Shown in pieces: positions 40,391 through 53,014 of a stretch of DNA of 64,000 bases. The position numbers and the translations under genes are program-made. Below the pieces are notes generated by a model. It ran no database searches. It was not told the DNA's origin and worked only from the letters and a program-made list of their open reading frames with translations. Position 1 is the stretch's first letter; each line of letters starts with the position of its first letter. The stretch comes from Acestrorhynchus altus (taxonomy: Eukaryota > Chordata > Actinopteri > Characiformes > Acestrorhynchidae). The DNA is taken from positions 17,684,547 through 17,748,546 of the forward strand of contig CM067513.1 of the NCBI GenBank assembly GCA_034509495.1, in the 5' to 3' direction.

Positions 40391-42044
40391 GTAAGCCTGG
40401 GAGAGAGATAAAGAGTCTTTGCTAGGTGCCTAATTTATCTACCTCTTGGTAGATAAAACACTCTACTTCTCATCCAGCCCCCATGGCGTCTGATACTCCT
40501 GGTTTCTGCAGCTTTTATTACCTGTGTGTGTGTGTACCCAGTCACTTTGCAATTCAAATGAATGCACGCAAGGGTTGTTTGACTGGCGGAGTGCCCAGCC
40601 ATGGACACACAGCCCTGGTAGAGCTTAAACGTAACCGTCTGCATTTGTTTACAACTGGTGAATTTTGTAAACTGAGGCTGTCCAAGTAGCAGGAGCTGCT
40701 TAGAATCAAATTTCGGTAGCACAGCTAGGGCTTTTGCAATGACTTGATTGAATAGTGGAGGTGATTATGTAGCTTATGTAGAATCAGTGATGTTTAGATG
40801 ACAATACTTATTTAAATAATCAGAGTCTGATTGATGCAGTCATTCAAAACAAAGGTCCAAGGAATAAAAAAAAAATCAATGCATTACCAAAGAAGTCTCT
40901 CCTGCTGGTGTAAACTGGGTGGCCCTAATCTTGGATAATGCTCGCATTGGCTTTAACATATAAGGGTTGATTTGATTTGTTCCCCCAACACAGCTTCTGT
41001 AAAATCAGTGCATCTTCCACCATTTCTCTCTTTTCATATTAAATGACATATTAAAAAACCAACCTAGTACACATCCATTCATCCAGTTTGTCATCTGTAT
41101 ACTCTGTGTAATCTGAGCCATACCTTCTTAAACACACAGACACATTAAAGCTGAATTATTATAGTGGGTGATAGATGCAGTGCGGCACTACTTTCATGTA
41201 TAGAGCCAATTTCCAATTTCACCCATGTCTTCCCAGTATTGCATTTTAGTTGTGCTGCATTGCAGGCTGCATGTCCTGGATGAGGCCCTGATAATAAATT
41301 TTCTGGACAGTCCTTAGGCAGGTTGGGTCATCTGTTTTTTTTCTCCCTTGTATACAATGCAGTTAAACAATATTTTACAGCATCCCCTGATAATCTAAAC
41401 TCAATATGACTACCAGTGTCCCAAGCATAAGTAAAGAGCCACATCATCCCTGTAAAGAATACAAATCTGTGCAGCAAATTGGCTCACTTCTGTTAAGTGT
41501 CCAAAGTACAGTGTCCTTTGAGCTTCTCTGGGTCAACCTTTCCCTGAACTCTGCCAAAATCCACTTTCAACTTTCAAATGTTAAAGTCAGACCTTTATGA
41601 CTCATGTCTTCAAGTTTTCTAGGCTTTCTTCTGTTGTGGGAAAAAAATGTTTCATTTTCATCTGTTGTGGTCTGTAAGTTATTATTTTTAAAACTTCAGA
41701 GTCTGAGGTCTTAGAAACCACAACAAACAGGAACTTTCAGTTCTGACGTGTGATTTATTGGTGCTCTTGCTGAACAGATCTGGCCAGTGAGTGGTCATTT
41801 GCTTGGAGTCAATGAGATTAGCATGTAGCACTCTTAAACCTTGACATTTTTCTTGTTTATTCACAACAGGATATTTTTTATAGTATTCTTGTTGAGTGCT
41901 TTTAGTTCTGAAGCTTATTATTACTACTTACTGTAGTAGTAACACTTGATTTATGCTTATTGGCTTATTTACTAGTCACGTTAATGAACACAACATTGCA
42001 GTTTTACTCTTGTATAATGCTACGTTTTGTTTCTCTTTGATTAG
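40391..42044 (+). other. bmf: bmf intron between coding exons 1 and 2
   Basis: This is a GT-AG intron of 1,654 bp. It is mostly unique AT-rich sequence. No recognisable mobile element, long microsatellite or alternative exon was seen. Confidence 0.85.
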
Positions 42045-42223
42045 GTAGTGCAGGACTTCTATTACTGGCACCATCTGCCCGTCCTGAACACGCTGAGGAC
42101 GCCATGTTTCAGGGGGACCATCGAGCCATTGAGCCTCAGAGACAGCCTGTGCACAGCGTCGAGGCCCGTATCGGTCAGAAGCTCCAAATGATTGGAGATC
42201 AGTTCTATCAAGAGCACATGCTG
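42045..42223 (+). CDS. bmf: bmf second coding exon (residues 58-117) with the BH3 domain
   Basis: The exon follows a pyrimidine-rich CTTTGATTAG acceptor (42035-42044) and ends at CTG|GTAAGT. Its first two bases complete the Gly58 codon split in the preceding exon, and the frame stays open to the donor, which is in phase 0. It encodes the BH3 helix at about residues 97-115 (EARIGQKLQMIGDQFYQEH). The core LxxxGD is Leu104 to Gly108-Asp109. Human BMF has the matching segment with Ala in place of Gly108. In this family Leu104 and Asp109 are the residues that dock into the groove of Bcl-2, Bcl-xL and Mcl-1, so both binding determinants look intact. The intron before it is 1,654 bp and the intron after it is about 11.8 kb. 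The segment between the RLFYG block and BH3 is shorter and less conserved than in mammals, as expected for a disordered region. Confidence 0.94.
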
Positions 42224-42308
42224 GTAAGTCATTACACACTCACAGTTTCTGATATTTCAATTCCTCATAAATCTGTTGTGAATGGTGCCAGATTTTCAGT
42301 ATGGACTT

Positions 42309-42974
42309 TAAGGTGCCATGTGAAAGTATTCACCCCCTTTACTTTCTATTATTTTGTTATTTTTTTGTTAATCTGAATTGTAATACCTGCAATTTACATA
42401 TTTATTCATCCACTTTGATATAAAACCCCTAAATAGCTCTTGTGTAACCAATTACCTTCAGAAATACATGCTTAGATTGCATACAGGTGGACGTCAATTC
42501 ACTGTCACATGATTTGTCAGTGTATATACATACCTTTTTTGAAAGGCCCCAGAGGCTGCATCACCATTAAGCCAGAGGTACCACTAACAAAACAACACCA
42601 AGTAGACCAAGGAGGATCACCAAACAAATCAGGGACAAAGGGTTGGGTTATACAAAATATCCAAATCTCTCAGGATCTGAGATAGGTGTTCTGGTCTGAT
42701 GAGACCAGAATGAAACTTTTTGGCAGCATCATGCTGTGGGAATGTTTATCAGCAGCAGGGACTGAGAGACTGGTCGGAGTTGAAGGGATGCTACTAAATA
42801 CAGTGATATTCTTGAGCAAAACTTTTTTCAGCCTGTCAGTGATTTTAACCTGGGACAGAATTTCACCTTCCAACAGGAGATTGTTTTACTGTTATTTTGT
42901 CCTGTTTGTTGTTTGCTTCACAACAAAACCACAAAAAATGCTAAGGGGGGTGAATACATTCACAAGGCACTGTA
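42309..42974 (+). mobile_element. Decayed, internally deleted Tc1-like transposon
   Basis: The ends are inverted repeats: GTGCCATGTGAAAGTATTCACCCCC at the left against GGGGGGTGAATACATTCACAAGGCACTG at the right, allowing for mismatches. The interior includes TTCTGGTCTGATGAGACC and CAGCATCATGCTGTGGGAATG, which encode WSDETR and GSIMLWE. These are remnants of the transposase catalytic core around the second Asp region. At about 666 bp against some 1.6 kb for an intact element, and with frame breaks, it cannot encode an active enzyme. Confidence 0.85.
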
Positions 42975-43267
42975 TATGTTCCAGTATATAATACTAATAC
43001 CTGTACAGTGATTTCTGAACAGAGAACCCATCTGCCAACTCCTTTCAACAATAAAGGATTTATATAATTCACCCTTCAAATACACATATGGTAATTTGTG
43101 AAATTGAGCCAGTTTCCAGGACAATTAATTCTGCAAGTGTTGTGCTAAATCACTGTGCCACTGATGTATGACCATTCAGAATGCTTATTTATAGACTATA
43201 TTTAGACTAAGCCTGGGTCTGGACAATCTGCCTAATATCCTGCCTTCTATCCATTCTTCTTTTAATG

Positions 43268-43408
43268 ACTTCAATGTGTCATAATTTTCTCAGTTGTCTA
43301 TGATTGTGCGTGTTATGTTGTGTGTTATGAAATTGCAGGAGCATGTGAGCTTAGAGCTGAGCCACTGTGCCATATCATAGACAACTGAGAAAATTATGAC
43401 ACATTGAA

Positions 43409-43410
<2 letters not shown>
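43268..43410. repeat. Perfect 37-bp inverted repeat with a 69-nt spacer
   Basis: Arm 43268-43304 (ACTTCAATGTGTCATAATTT to TATGAT) is the exact reverse complement of arm 43374-43410. The right arm runs straight into an (AT)n tract. No transposase similarity or clear target-site duplication was seen. It may be a MITE, a fold-back duplication or an assembly product. Confidence 0.85.
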
Positions 43411-43449
<39 letters not shown>

Positions 43450-43523
43450 CTAAATTGTGATTATGTGATATATGATGTGAAAAATACAATGTGAAAAATA
43501 AGAATGTGAAAATTGTTTAATTG

Positions 43524-43565
<42 letters not shown>
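43411..43565. repeat. (AT)n and (AC)n microsatellites in the bmf intron
   Basis: AT repeats at 43411-43446 abut the 37-bp inverted repeat. AC repeats are at 43530-43565. Confidence 0.95.
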
Positions 43566-43570
<5 letters not shown>

Positions 43571-43628
43571 TCTTAAATGTTCCAGAAGATTAAAACAGAA
43601 TATTATCAAGTTTCAAACTTGATCTAAA

Positions 43629-43712
43629 CAATATTGCCTCAGCCCATATCTTTCTCTCTTTATATTCTGATATAGACAAAATATTGATATATCGCCCAGC
43701 CCTATGTGAGGC
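43629..43712 (-). mobile_element. End fragment of the GGCTGGGCGATAT family, reverse
   Basis: The minus strand reads ATAGGGCTGGGCGATATATC and later GATATGGGCTGAGGCAATATTG, the same terminal structure as the copies at 11.6 and 52.5 kb. Confidence 0.6.
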
Positions 43713-44409
43713 TAGTTGTTGCTCATAGTGTTCTATTTGCTACTAGTATTAGCTACTACTAGTAAAAAGTTTGAACTCCATTATGGTCTGGAACAGAATA
43801 ATGTCGACCATCACTGTACATTGGACGCAGTATTGACCAGTGCTGCTGAGAGTTAAAGACATTAAGAGTAGCTTCAGTCTAAGACCTTTCCCTAGTCCTG
43901 TATTTGTTTTGGCCAAATGTTTCCTTCAGAAAACTCTGTGACAACCCCTTGTTTTACCCCATGACACAAAGTTCACTCTCTCTGCCTCTGTTCAAGGCTC
44001 AACTTACCCTATCCTTTTAGTTTCTTGTTTATAGCTCCCCTTCCCTCCTGTGTGTGCCTGTGTATGTGTGTCAGTGCGTATGTGTGTGAGTGAGTGTATA
44101 CCCATAAGTGTGTATACCCATAACACTCCCCCCTGTCCTCTGTGTGAGGGAGGAGTTGACGCAACACACACAATAATGACCAGTCAAGATTTTTGTCACT
44201 GATTTGTGTGACTGTGCACAAAGCGTTACTGCCACTGAGCTTGTGGACGCTTGCCCTGGGCAAGAACAATGGCTCTTTGTTCTACACAGTTTCAACAGCA
44301 AATCAGATAGCATTAATGATACATCATTGGCTGCTGCTTTGGCTAACATGATGCGAAGTTGAAAAAGAGGTGCTAAGATTCTGATAACAGGGAAAAGCAC
44401 ACCGGCTGA

Positions 44410-44414
44410 TACAC

Positions 44415-44464
<50 letters not shown>
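44410..44464. repeat. (CA)n microsatellite
   Basis: About 27 units, ending just before the 44.48 kb Tc1 element. Confidence 0.95.
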
Positions 44465-44467
<3 letters not shown>

Positions 44468-44479
44468 AATATGTGTATA

Positions 44480-45372
44480 TACAGTGCATCTGTAAAATAT
44501 TCACTTTATGCACATTTTATGTTACACACAAATTCTGCACATAATACCCCACATTGAGAGAGTGAGAAAAGTTAGTTTGAAATATTTGCAAATTAAAAGT
44601 AAAAACACAAAAAATAACGTACATAAACATTCACAGCCTTTGGCATGACACTCAGTATTGAGCTCAGGTGCATCTCATTTCCACTGATAATCCTTCAGAT
44701 GTTTGTACAATTTGATTGGACACAAGAACTCATTGGTCACTCTGACAGAGCTGTGGGGATGTTTTTCTGCAGCAGGAACTGCGACTAGTCAAGGTCGAGG
44801 GAAAGAGGACTTCAGTGATGTACAGAGATCTTTGATCATAACCTGCTCCAGAGCACTCTGGACCTCAGACTGTAACGAATGTTTACCTTCTAACAGGACA
44901 ACGACCCTAAGCACACAGCCAAGATAACAAAGGAGTGGCTTCATGATAATTCTGTGAATGTCCTTGAGTGACCCAGCCAGAGACCAGATTTGAACTTGAT
45001 TGAACATCTCTGAGATATCTAAAATGGCTGTGCACAGATGCTCCCCATCCAGTCTGATGGAGCTTGAGAGGTTCTGCAAAGAAGAATGGGAGAAACTTCC
45101 CAAAAACAGGTGTGCCAAGATTGTTGCATCATACTCAAAAAGACTTGAGGCTGTAACTGCTGCCAAAGATGCTTCAACAAAGTATTGAGCAAAGGCTATG
45201 AATACTTATGTAGACGTTATAGTTTTGTGGTTTTTTGTTTTTAATACATTTGCAAAGATTTCAAAGTTGTGGGTATTGTGTGTAGAATTTTGAAGGAAAA
45301 AATTATTGAATCCATATTTTAATTAGGCTGTAACAAAAGTGAAGCACTGTGAATACTTTCCGGATGCACTAT
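44480..45372 (+). mobile_element. Decayed Tc1-like transposon, CAGTGCATCCGGAAAGT-ended family
   Basis: The left end TACAGTGCATCTGTAAAATATTCAC pairs with the right end GTGAATACTTTCCGGATGCACTA, and both abut TA dinucleotides, the Tc1/mariner target. Interior fragments in several frames encode transposase-like pieces: an ELWGCFSAAGT region, a DNDPKHTAKIT catalytic-Asp region, and a C-terminus ending EAVTAAKDASTKY at 45185. Deletions and in-frame stops make it inactive. It is a separate family from the 42.3 kb element. Confidence 0.85.
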
Positions 45373-45802
45373 ATGTGTGTCTGGCATGTTTATAAGACAT
45401 CCTTTCATTCTTTTAGTACTAAGCAGCACTCTGGTATTAATACATGATATTCCAAAGCCTTCAAGTGGAAGGGTTTTCTGTGGTGTGGCTGGCCTTCACT
45501 CTGCTACTTTTCTGTTTTGATTCTTTCATTACACACAGTCCACTGGCAGTGTGGCCCCCATAATCATCCCTTCACACACCAGTGGTCATCATCTGCCATC
45601 TCTCTCTTGAATACACACACTGAGGCACTGAAAAAGTGAGAAGTGGCCAGGCAAGGTAAATAGGGTGGTGAGCCGATGCTTGGCATGGGCACTCTGGTGG
45701 TTTGGGAGACTCTAGCTGAGTCCTGCCTGGCGTCGAGAGCAGCCACAGAAGACGGCCAAATGAGAGGCTTCCTAGCCCTCCCCCTCCCCCCCCCATCACT
45801 CA

Positions 45803-45805
<3 letters not shown>

Positions 45806-45886
<81 letters not shown>
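45806..45886. repeat. (CA)n microsatellite
   Basis: About 40 uninterrupted units preceded by a C-rich run. Confidence 0.95.
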
Positions 45887-45890
<4 letters not shown>

Positions 45891-46967
45891 AGTCCACCAG
45901 CAAGGAAAAGCCTCAGGCCAGCAATACTACAGCCAGACTGGTGCCAACTGTGATTTCCCAGTGATAATAAGATACTATTTCAGCCCGAGATCACTGAGAG
46001 CAATACTGCTGCCAGAGGTTTTTGAGGCTCTTTGTGTTTAAGCAAACTCTGCTCTTGGTCATGTAATTGAGAGAGTGCTTTCCCTTTCCACTATGTATGC
46101 CATTGTTTCCATTTCTTGGACATGGAAAGGACTATTGCATTGCTACAGTACAATTGGTTTTGAAGGTATAGTTTAATGGAAAATAAAATTTACCATCCCT
46201 CAAAATAGACTGTCATCCAAAACCTATCTGATGTTTCTCCACTTTTACACTGGGGATGTGAATGTAATGTGGCTAAAACAACTAAATAAGAAACTTGCCT
46301 CAAATCATGACCATTTGTTTGGATTGGATTAGTTCATGTTTGTTTACATCACAGGGTCACATGGTTGAATAAACGTAGGAACTTATTTTAGTATAGGGTG
46401 ATGCATACTATTATTTACAACAGTTTAATCTCATTTTGATTTTGTGATTCTGGAAGTGTTTAGTGTCTAGCTGAGAATCTCTGCTCAGAGACTAAGTACC
46501 AGCACTTAGCAGTAGCCAAAATCCATTTTTCGGCTGGACACTTTTGCCTCCCAAATCATGCAATGTATATTTATATGGGAAGAGAGTTATCTGAGCACCT
46601 CTGATTTCAGTGGAAAACATGAGGTAATTTTACCTGTAATTTTCTGTGGGGGGCAGGGAGAAAACACATATACTCCTGTTTATAAACTAGAGCATTGGGG
46701 AGAGCTGTTTGGTAACACATACAGGATGACTGATCCTAAAGAGAGACAAGTGCCAACCTAATTGAGCCAGCTAGGTGGGCTTGCTTCTGCTGCTGCTATT
46801 CTTGGCTCTGTGGTTAGATTGTGTAATTTACTCCTCAATGTAGAGTTAAGTAGACCACCTTAGGCTGTTTTCAGCACCCTTTACCAGTTTCTCCTGTTTG
46901 TATCAGTTCATCTTTGGCTTCTTTGTTTGTTTTTTCATTCTTGTTGAATTTTCCTATGATTTCCTGG

Positions 46968-47089
<122 letters not shown>

Positions 47090-47128
47090 TTTAGTTGTAA
47101 GTTGTACATTTCTGTCTCTGGAAGTACC

Positions 47129-47453
47129 ATATGAACAAAGGTATTGGGACACCTGCTGTTTCTTTCAAAACCAAGGGTATTATAAAGGGTTTATCCTGCT
47201 TTTATAACTGTCTCTACTGTCCAATGAAGGCTTTCTATTAGACTTTGGAGCATTGCTGTGAGGATTTGATTGCATGTATACTTCTATAGTCCACACCTGG
47301 TAATAGGCATGGTGCCAGTATGTTCATATTGATTTTCTCTTGATATTGAGTTTGTCAGTACCTCTACAGGGACTAGACAAGTTGTGTGTGTGGATTTTCA
47401 CGTAGGTTAGCAATGAGTGCAACCTAAAGTTGCCAAATGCATCATTAGGGCAT
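47129..47453 (+). mobile_element. Non-autonomous DNA transposon (TATTGGGACACC-ended family), deleted copy
   Basis: The start ATGAACAAAGGTATTGGGACACCTGC is followed by ACTGTCCAATGAAGGCTTTCTATTAG, GCATTGCTGTGAGGATTTGATTGC and CTACAGGGACTAGACAAG. The middle of the family sequence (about 150 bp present at 61.9 kb) is missing. It lies in the large bmf intron. Confidence 0.65.
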
Positions 47454-47715
47454 ATTTATTTGAACAATATGACATTCACATTTGAATTTTATTTCTATTA
47501 ATTTATGAATAATCTATTAAAGGTTTTGCTGTCAGGGCTCCCAGAACTCCTTAATCCAGCAGTGATTTTTTGGCATTCCAGCTCTTCTGACTCAACACAT
47601 TTAAACTTAATTACTAGGTTCAGTAGCTGAGCGGGGAAAACACTGAACAGTGCTGAACTCTAGGTGTGTGACTTTTAGTGGTTTTGTGATTCATCTTTTG
47701 TTGCTGGAGTTCAAT

Positions 47716-47717
<2 letters not shown>

Positions 47718-47761
<44 letters not shown>

Positions 47762-47762
47762 C
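47718..47762. repeat. (GT)n with terminal GCGCGC
   Basis: About 18 GT units pass into GCGCGCGC. Confidence 0.9.
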
Positions 47763-48215
47763 ATGGAGAGGGTATGTTGATGTTAACACCGGTCTCTTAA
47801 ACCATTTAATTGCAGGGTATGATGGAGTGACCCATCGTGTTGTCTGAAATCCACAGTTGCGTACATTGTCAGGGCAAAACATGCTGGGGAAGCACAGAGA
47901 AATCTATCTGTGAATTGACTTTTCATGAGTTTGGCCAGTCATTTTAATTTAAGCTGAGATGTGGTAGTCAAACAGAATACAATATTTTCAGCAAATCCTT
48001 GTGTGTCTAATTACTTGTGTCTTTCTTAACTTCAAAATCAGTCTTGCATGTGCTAACATTTGGGCACTCTAAGCATTGTAAAGGCTCAGATCTTTTCTCA
48101 GATCTCTCTCAGATTGTGTGTTTATCAAATCAGACGAAAAAATGTCATCAGTTGCACAGTACCCTCCATTATGTTTCATAATATTTCACCATTTTCAAAT
48201 TACAGCACTTAAAAA

Positions 48216-48278
<63 letters not shown>

Positions 48279-48291
48279 ATATATATATATA
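48216..48291. repeat. (ATCT)n-(AT)n microsatellite
   Basis: About 15 tetranucleotide units are followed by a short AT run. Confidence 0.95.
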
Positions 48292-48349
48292 TTTATTGCA
48301 GAAGAAAGGTAGATATAAAATATGTGTTTCTTATGACTTCCCCCATGCT

Positions 48350-48730
48350 GGATTCATCAGCCTTGCCGAAATAACATGACAAGAGCCAGTGGGGTTCCGA
48401 CTTCATGTTTCATTCCCTCAAGCTTTGTCCCTGCATGCTCCACAGCAACTGTGTCCTCCTGAGTGGCAAAACTGGCCTTTTAACACCCGGAGCACTCGCT
48501 TATCAGTGCCTTGTCTCTCTCATTACTGCCACAGTGTCAGAGATTTGACGCCAGGAATGACACTTCAGTCCCTGAATGACTCAAGACACGACAAAGAGCA
48601 GTCTGTTTTTCCCCTCAGTCCCCCTGGCTGGCCGCTGCAGTTAGTGTAGCGCCGGCGGGCCGCTCAGGCGCAGATGAAGTGGCTGCAGAGGCTGTGATAG
48701 CAGAGGCAGCTGCTGACAGATAAATTGCTG
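48350..48730. promoter_or_regulatory. GC-richer non-repetitive island in the bmf intron
   Basis: This stretch differs from the AT-rich surroundings. It contains GCTTATCAG, an AP-1-like TGACTCA at about 48578 and a CG-rich GCGCCGGCGGGCCGC block at about 48650. There is no coding similarity. It is a candidate conserved element on composition alone. Confidence 0.3.
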
Positions 48731-49236
48731 CTCTCTCCTGACAGGTCTGTGAGGAGGCCCTGGGGCAGTGGAGGGAGGGAGGGAGGGAGGCAGAGAGAGA
48801 TGGGAATAAACTGTTGCTTCTCTCCAATGGAGTTTTTTATCTCAGAGGAGCTGTTTTTAAGGGTTCCTGTCAAAGCTGTGTTTTTATGGTTCTTTTTGTA
48901 TCTTTACTTGGCTTTGTTCATTTAGAGATGGTGGTATGCAATTATGGTGATGCTAATCTCATGATAAATTACACGAGTTGACTGTTGTCTTTATATATAT
49001 AGACAGGTAGAGCTGTGTGTAATAAGTAATATGAGGATATGAGTTTTCCATACACATACATGATCAAAACACCACCAATGTTGGTTCTGTGAACCCAGCA
49101 ATGTAGTTAAATTTCAGTTGCATTTAGATTGAATACTGGTGCAGTATTAACCCAGAACTGTGTTGTTATAGCCTAGCATGTTTAGTGTCTGTCTGATTCA
49201 ATCCCACAGAAGAGTGACTGAAGCAGAAACTACTTG

Positions 49237-49266
49237 GTGGATTTAATGTTATGGCTGATCATTATG
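49237..49266. mobile_element. Solo Tc1-family terminal repeat
   Basis: TTAATGTTATGGCTGATCATTATGTATG matches the terminal repeat of the 53.0 and 60.3 kb family. No partner end is visible nearby. Confidence 0.45.
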
Positions 49267-50019
49267 TATGTCAATAAAGCACTACTGAAGTAATTAAGAA
49301 ATTAAAGAAGAAAATTAATGAAATTAAGAAATAAAGTAGGGTATAACACTAAAAACTATTTTTTACAATCTGCAGATGCTATATGCCACAAAATAGCCTG
49401 TGGTCAACAGCTGTGCATTGAAGGTCAGTGCAGGGTCAAATTTCAATACATTTTAACAGCAGGAGTTCCATAGAGGGTGGCAGACAGCAGCATAATTAAG
49501 AGAATGCCAACAGTGTGGCAGTGTGAATGCTGCGTAAAATGCAGTATAAGTACTAAAAAATACAGCCTACTGCTATCAGTTATGACATTTTATATCTTTA
49601 TGATTATTGATTATGATATTGGTGGGGCCTGTATGTTTGTGTGTATGCGTGGAGTGCTATTACTTCCTCCTTCCATCTATATTTGTGTGTATACTCATGC
49701 AGGGGGGTAGTAAGCTTCTGTGATGGTGTGTGAGAGAGAATAGTGTACACTAGTGCTATGCTCCACAGAAAATGGGATGTGCTTGACATTTCCTGTCAGA
49801 GAGTCAGCTCATCGAAAAGCTGTAAGCACCTCTCAGAGGAACAAAACAGCAGCTCAGGAACAACAGTGGCCACTGAAGCAGAGACGAAGGATTAGGGCTT
49901 GTTATTGTAGTTTCACTCTTCTGCAAAAGAAAATTGAAAAATGAGTTTGGACAAAGATGAGTCCCATTAAAAACATTACACATGCAAGAGCTTCTATGGC
50001 ATCCTATTCTATCACATAG

Positions 50020-50290
50020 GTATAAGTGTTGAGGTAGCGTCTGTTTGTAACCTTTACAGCAGGTATGGAACTCAGTTATTGAGTCAGCAGAGTGTAAATG
50101 CACTATGCCCATCACACTGTGACCCCACTCTGTGACATTATGTGGTTTGACACTATGGGGCTGAGTTGCTGTGGTTCCTAAATTCTTCTGCTGTACAATG
50201 TTACCACTCACAGTTGATCATGGAATAGCTAGGAGCGAAGAAACTTCATAAACTGACTGGTGGTATCCTGTTGCAGTGCCACATGCAGTA
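50020..50290. mobile_element. Probable dispersed non-autonomous DNA element
   Basis: GAACTCAGTTATTGAGTCAGCAGAG, CACACTGTGACCCCACTCTGTGAC, GGGGCTGAGTTGCTGTGGTTCC and ACAGTTGATCATGGAATAGC resemble, in this order, a repeat I recognise from other teleosts. There is no second copy in the window to confirm it. Confidence 0.4.
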
Positions 50291-50512
50291 CCCTCACTGA
50301 GGCTTTTTATAACAACCCGTTTTTTTTTTATTATGGCTTGATGATTGATTATAATGCAAGTAGGACAAGTATTATTTTATTTATTTATTTATTACAGCTT
50401 CTTGGTCTCTATTGATTACTGTCACAGTGTAGTGATATTCTTGACCCATGATGTTTTTTTTCCCTCAGTTGGCCCAGTGACATTTGTGTGCGTGTTTATA
50501 TTGCTGCTGTGG

Positions 50513-50626
50513 TGATAAGCGGGTGCTCTTGGGAGCTGATGGCTGATGGACAGGCTGCACGCAGAGCTGATAAGAAGTCGCAGGAGTGACGACACACAGT
50601 GTCTGTGTAAACTCAGGCGCTTATCT
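50513..50626. promoter_or_regulatory. Cluster of three GATA motifs in the bmf intron
   Basis: TGATAAG at 50513, CTGATAAG at 50567 and CTTATCT at 50620 lie within 114 bp of non-repetitive DNA. An enhancer role is only inferred. Confidence 0.3.
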
Positions 50627-52249
50627 TTGGCTAAATATAGCCTCTGACTAATTTTTGACAGCCATGTGGCATGGAGAAGCACACAAACACAGACGCACGC
50701 ACAGACAGACAGACAGACACACAGACAGACAGTTGCATATCACGGTTTTGTTTTGGGTGTGGAAGCCAGTGTGTGTGTGCGTGCGTGAAGGTCAATTTGA
50801 ATGAAGCGACTTTCTGTTGTCAGTTTTGGTCTGTGAAGCGGGCTCTGATGTAACTCTGTCTGGTTCTGTCTTTGATGGGGGCCTAAAGAGTCCTTGGTGT
50901 GCATCACATTCAACTTTATCCCCTTAAACCTTTGACAATCTATTTGTAAGCATACACCTCATTACTGTCTTAATTTTAATCAGGTTTATAGTCCCTAAAA
51001 AAGAAGCCTGTGAGACTCCCCCAAATCTGGTAAGGTAAGATAATGACAACAACATAGTTTTTGCATCAAATCATTGAATCATTAACCTAGAGTTTAAGGG
51101 GTTGAAGTGGCAGTTCATCCCACCTGTTTTCCAATGTTTGACTAGATTATAAAACATTATATATTCTTTATATTAATATTTGTGTAGCACTTCGTAAATA
51201 GTTGCTACAGTCAGTATTGTGTATTGTGTGTTCAAAATCATTCAAAATTTGAATTTATAAGAAGCATTGAATGCTTTCTTTAAGCATCTTGTTGATTTTC
51301 AGTTACTTGTCCTACTTGCATTATAATCAGTATTAATATCAGTGATCTGTGTGCTATAGTCTCTTTATGCTATAGTCTCTTGTATGTGCATTAAATTGAG
51401 AGGCTCATACTAAATGAACTAAATACTGAACACAACACACTGTATTATTCCAGTCCTAATTTACACCCATAGTGCTTGCAATATTTTTTTTATTATCAAA
51501 TTCATAAATCATAAATCATTTCATAAAAATGTATGTCTTTTAATTGGATTTTGCCTTAGATTTAACAGACTCTCTAGACACATCCATCAGCCTAGGATAC
51601 AATTAGTGTGCAACTATGCTCACCAAGTAGCACTAATTACTAGGAGTGATGCTAGACAAGCCTTTTTTAAAGAAGAGGGAGAGAGAGGGAGAAAAAAAGT
51701 CCTTGACTTAAAGATGAGGCGGAGCAGACCTGAGTGATCTGAAGCACCCTGTGAAGCTGGAGAGGGCCTGGTGGCAGTTCCTGCTGCTGTTTGGGGGTGT
51801 AAATTGGCCTATGAGGAGAAAGGAAGAGCTGGCAGGGGCTTATGCAATGTGCTGCAATGCCCCGCTATGATCTCGTTGAGCCAGTGGCAATCGTTATATC
51901 TTAACAACAAGAGAGATTGGTCTGCTCTTAAACAGGCCAGCGTCTCCTTTTATTTTGCAAATGGTGTGTTTGTTGTGAGAGAAGCTGAAGCATGAACATA
52001 TTAGTCTAGATTTAGATTCATCTGTATTCTCTTTGTTATTCAATATAAATCTTTTCATTAAAAAATCTTATTTTACATCAATGCACATTTCATTCTGAGC
52101 AGTGTTTGTAGTTTTCTGTGAATTCTCAGACTAATGAGTCAGAGAGGACCATTTAAAATGGGATTTAGGTTCTGACGGGCTGATGGCGTATTACCTTACC
52201 TGAGCTGGGTATTGTTTTGATGTGTTGCCCATCTAAAACACTGAACAAA

Positions 52250-52250
52250 A

Positions 52251-52320
<70 letters not shown>

Positions 52321-52326
52321 GTGTGT
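52250..52326. repeat. (GT)n microsatellite
   Basis: About 38 units with one CG interruption. Confidence 0.95.
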
Positions 52327-52449
52327 CAGATGAGCACTCTAATCCTATTTACTTCTTTTTTCCTTATCCCCCAACCCAATGACAGCTATAGTATTATCCT
52401 GTAAATCTCAGTTCCATGGGAAAAAACATGTCACAATATGCCATGCATC

Positions 52450-52710
52450 ACCTGAGGTTGGGCTGGGTTATGTGTCGATATTGGGATATAAACAGAGCAA
52501 GATATGGGCTGAGGAGATATCATTGATCTAGAGTTTTAAAGTTTTTAAATGACAGTCTGTTTCAGTCTTGTGGAAAACCTTTTTTTCTGCTCCCTCATTC
52601 TGCTCCACCCCCTGCTTTCAGCACCTTCTCTAGACTGTTCCCCTCCATTTCCCCATCAGCTTCACTAATTCAGCTCTCAACAATATTGTGGGTTCTATAT
52701 TAGGTAACCA
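52450..52710 (+). mobile_element. Dispersed DNA-transposon fragment (GGCTGGGCGATAT-ended family)
   Basis: TGGGCTGGGTTATGTGTCGATATTGGGATATAAACAGAGC, GATATGGGCTGAGGAGATATC and TTCTGCTCCACCCCCTGCTTTCAGCACC follow the order of the 11.6 kb copy. Confidence 0.6.
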
Positions 52711-53014
52711 ATTTAGTGGCATGTGTGTAATTGACAGCCCTTTATGGGTTGACCTGGTGATCATATGGTATACATTGCATTTAACATTGCACAAGTTTGT
52801 TCAGTTAAGTAATTATTAGTGGAAAGTTTAATTAAACATAATCTCTTTACCTTTGGTGACCTCTTTTTCCCCTTTTATTATGACACCCTTTTATGCTAGC
52901 ATGCCATGTGTGTTTGTGTCTGGTGAGGGGAAATGGGTAATACACAGAAACTAGGTCCAGCAGACAAGTACTGTTCTGCTTTGGCTTTCACACCCACCCT
53001 CAGACGAGTACCCT

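Noticed and set aside
44071..44466. 131-codon minus strand frame
   Set aside because: It is built on a CA microsatellite plus intronic sequence with no recognisable domain.
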